From Petrosia ficiformis (Eukaryota > Porifera > Demospongiae > Haplosclerida > Petrosiidae): a DNA stretch of 64,000 nucleotides. This document shows positions 60,736 to 64,000 of this stretch, one piece after another (positions within the stretch are counted from its first letter, which is position 1; each line of letters begins with the position of its first letter). The notes below the pieces were generated by a model, which had not been told where the DNA came from, did not search any database, and was given only the letters and a program-made list of their open reading frames with translations. The DNA is taken from assembly GCA_947044365.1 (NCBI GenBank), contig OX345649.1, positions 1 to 64,000 of the forward strand, written 5' to 3'. The position numbers and the translations under genes were made by a program.

Positions 60736-63700
60736 TTATAAATGAGTACTACTAACAGCAATCTGTGGAGTGCCAGCAAGAGTAATAATCTGTACTGGGA
60801 GCTGATTTGAACTGCCGAGTCCATTAATATAAGTTGGAACTGTATTTTGTATCAATCGTGAGCTCGCATTATCTCCAGAAAGAGTCACTAATTGCAACAT
60901 TTGGGAAGAGCCCGTTCCAACAATAGGGCATGTTTGCAAGTACACATTGCGAGGACCAGCTACTGTTGTACTTTTATCATGAGGCAAAGCTGTAAATGGT
61001 AGAAGTATTGGTTGATTACTTCTACCAGTTCCAATGAGACTCGGTGTTTGAATAATAACTGGTTGTTGAGGAAGTGTTAATACACTATTAGATGTTGTTC
61101 TAGCTGATGACATGAGAGACGATTGAGTGTTCAAATAAATTGGTGAAGAAGTGGAATTACCAATAATATGATTATGATTTGTTGTTTCTCTTTGATTTTT
61201 ATCGTTTGGTGCACCAAAGAAATTTGATAACGATACTGGGGGACTAATGGCCTGTGTCAAATTTGATTCTGTCTCTGAGTCTTCGCTGTCTGAAGAACTT
61301 GTATCACTAGAAGATGAACTAACACCTTCTACAGAGTGTCCATTTGTGATAATATCTGAGGTAGGCATTTCGGAGTCTTGACTACTTGATGTTACCAATG
61401 AAGGATTAAGCTGTACAATTTGAAATGTACCTGATAGAGTGTGACCATTCGTTGCAATAAATGTTGGATTAGTAGATTTACAATTAATAGGTGAGACATG
61501 AGTAGTAACAGTTTGCTGTGGATTACTAGTCTGTACTGGAGAAGGAGGCGAACGATTAGGTTGGTGTTTAATACCGTTAGGACAGACAACAAACACCTGT
61601 GATTCATTTTGCAATGGATTATTACATCGAAGACTTTTCAACATAGCTGGATTTTCTTGTGTAGTTACTTGAAGTGGACCAATCTGCTCATTAAGTGGTA
61701 GACAAAGTGACTTCTTAACAACAGGTAGTTCATCACCACTTGTGCTACATTTTCTCTTCAGACCCACTTAAAATAATAATAATAATTAATAATTAATAAT
61801 TAAAACTCAAACATAGCATCATTACTAACAGTGATTCATTTTCTCCATAGAGGGCATCATAGCAGCATGATAAGATATAGGACTATCATTAAGGTCATCA
61901 CTGCTCCTGTCACTACTCAATCTAGGCCTATAGAAACAATGCCTGATTTGGAATGGAGGCGTCATTGGTCACACTAACTCACAAGTTTTTAATAGGTCTC
62001 ATTCTTATTCTTGACATTGGATGTCTAAAACCTTTTGCAAATGGATTATTCTCTATCTTCAATTGTGTTATCTATTTTAAACTCATATGTGAAACATATA
62101 GACCATGCAAATCATTACCTTATCATTTTGATATGCAGTCACTGTTGTAAAATCTGTTCCTGGAAATATAATAGTACGAAAGTCATCCCAATTGAGATTA
62201 TGTACATCACTGGATTCTACTATGTGCAGTCGAGGTTGATAACGATGCATACTGTTGACAATTATCTGTGGATAAACAATTTTATTGTGTTCTATGATTC
62301 TGATAATGTTGCATATCACTTACATGCCCCTGCTTGTCTAACTGATTATTTGTTAATTTGAGCTTATAAAATGAAACAACATGATCCATCCAATATGATC
62401 CAAGTGCAGGAGATTCAGGATGAAGATATAGTCTTGTAGGAGCACATGCTTCTTCAAAACACTTAACCCATTTTGAATTTTGGTATTTGTAACGATATTT
62501 ATCAACTGGTACAAGATCCATTAAAAGAACATAGAATGAAGAAGGATTGAGATTATGTAACTCAACCTTTATTGGTGGAAACATACGTCTACATAAAAAA
62601 AAAACAACAATAGTATAATTAGTTGACTCAATTATTAATTATTAATATTCCAAAGTATCTGTGTCAGCAGGTGTAATTCCTTACTGACAACAGGAAGTGT
62701 GCTAGCTGTAACATTGTTATCATTCTTACAGTATGTATAATTCAATTTGTCATGCTTTATGAAAATTCTAAGAAGCAGGCAGCTAGCCACATCCTCATTG
62801 GGTAAACATATTCATTGACTCCTGGAAGGGAAACAAACCTCATTATATATGTGTATAAAACATAATTACTAAGGTCTATGTGTTATGTAATAGTTATGTT
62901 ATACAACTGAATGCTGAATTCATTACTGTTGTTACATATTCATTGTTCCAGGAAGGATAGTACAGTTACACTAATTATGTGTATGTTGTTATGCTACATG
63001 CACTATTAAATAAAGCACACCATCCAAACCCAGTACGAGAGAGTTGAATTCTAACCCCTTATTAAACTATAATGATATTTGGGGTGGAAAATAGTCTTTA
63101 CTTGCACAAAGAGTAGCCTAGCGGTTATAATTATAAAAAATATTGCACTCAACTTGCCATTGGGTTGCTTAATCTTTTTGAAATTATGTTTGTTGAACTA
63201 CAATAATTATATAGTTATTATGCAAAGTTACTTGCCATGAATAGTTTTCAGTTTTGAATGATTGCTTGTATGAACACAGTTTACAATACATACTGGCTCT
63301 CAATATGCAACAAAGGATTTCTTGGAAATTTGGTATGAGTAGTGAAAGGTGTTGGGGCATTTACTTGCACTATTAGTGATGGGTGTTAAAATAATTATCA
63401 CTTGGAATTACCATCAATACATATCCAATATACTACAAGTGTTAATGTAACAATAATTTGTTTCCTTTACAAAACATAGCAAGTGACAAGTCAATATTGA
63501 TGAAGTGAGAATAAGTGATAAACTAAGACTTGAAGCAAGGGGTGTTATGAATGTATTACTCATTATAATATCGTACCTTCCACGTCTGGTAACAATCATT
63601 TCTGTACCTAGTTCATCAAACTGCTGCCATAAGTTTCGTGTTTCCAAAACTGAATGCATCATAGATGAGGGTTCATTAACAGGGAACACTTTATGATCTT

Positions 63701-63758
63701 TTTCACCTGCTTGGTTCAGACATCCCTCACTAGTATTTTGTTCACAGAATGCCATCAT
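60736..63758 (-). CDS. T-box transcription factor, at least six exons, about 603 aa
   Basis: Exons: 63758-63577, 62588-62324, 62265-62119, 62071-61983, 61927-61830, 61766-60736 (1812 nt). The T-box runs from [20 protein letters not shown] through [67 protein letters not shown] and [12 protein letters not shown], to [18 protein letters not shown] at the start of exon 4. It should bind T-site DNA in the nucleus. [19 protein letters not shown] suggests the Tbx1/15/20 class, with Tbx2/3/4/5 as the alternative. The C-terminal ~350 residues are Ser/Thr/Gln-rich with an acidic serine run, as in activation regions. The 5' end is uncertain: TTGTATAG just before the first ATG could be an acceptor for an earlier exon. 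Confidence 0.88.
62589..63576. other. T-box gene intron 1
   Basis: About 990 bp, by far the longest intron of this gene. It is AT-rich with no repeat or frame of note. Size and position just inside the T-box would suit an intronic enhancer, but nothing in the sequence proves one. Confidence 0.5.
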
Positions 63759-64000
63759 CTATACAATATACAATAGAGTTATATATTTATTTACAATATA
63801 TACATGTTTGCTCTGCAAGACAAATGCAGTGTAATAGAAAGTATTTCTGAATACTAACCTTTTTGCAATATACACTACTCAGTATGAAATATGAAACTGT
63901 ACTTCGCACCTTTACTGCTTCTTATTATCCTGCAATCCTCTGCAGAGTTGCTAACAGGCTTATTTAAATAGATTTACAGGATACTTCCTGTGTTCATAAG
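63759..64000. other. Upstream of the T-box gene, window end
   Basis: AT-rich with no firm feature. It may hold the promoter, or an intron if an earlier exon exists beyond the window. Confidence 0.4.

Overview
The window looks like nuclear DNA from an early-branching animal. A demosponge is the best guess, inferred from very short GT-AG introns (about 40-60 bp), AT-rich spacers, tightly packed head-to-head and tail-to-tail genes, and animal-only families (double-SH2 tyrosine phosphatase, T-box factor, CNTD1). No database search was possible, so the species is inference.

Layout. (1) 1-7.8 kb: two minus-strand genes, a two-exon gene whose C-terminus is a divergent SET domain (901 aa) and, upstream of it, a four-exon tyrosine recombinase (YR) gene. 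(2) 7.9-16.3 kb: a block bounded at both ends by CCCTAAA-type arrays. It holds a 500-bp tandem repeat studded with the palindrome GGGACATATGTCCC and a nine-exon plus-strand gene encoding a SET domain, a C2H2 finger and a tyrosine recombinase in one 799-aa frame. A 39-bp minisatellite follows. (3) 17.2-50.6 kb: a gene-poor satellite zone. A ~181-bp satellite is the background. Into it are set a ~10-kb minisatellite of 62/66-bp units, a decayed Ty3/gypsy retrotransposon with a 5-bp target duplication, and a ~13-kb foldback-like element whose inverted arms are filled with 24-bp repeats. (4) 52.5-63.8 kb: a compact cluster of ordinary genes: Rab34/36-like GTPase (-), SHP-type phosphatase (+), RFC5 (-), TMEM116-like 7TM protein (+), CNTD1 (-), T-box factor (-).

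Most notable. SET methyltransferase-like domains and tyrosine recombinases occur together twice in 15 kb: once fused in one protein, once as neighbouring genes. I read both as Crypton-like mobile elements, or captured genes, carrying a chromatin-modifying domain. The foldback-like element and the linkage of genes whose human orthologues or paralogues lie on 12q24, 17q and 22q11 are the next most interesting points.

Exon structures were worked out by hand from splice signals, frame and family alignment from memory. Reconstructed coding lengths come out divisible by three for the SET gene (2706 nt), YR gene (2172), SET-YR gene (2400), Rab gene (798), RFC5 (975) and the T-box gene (1812).
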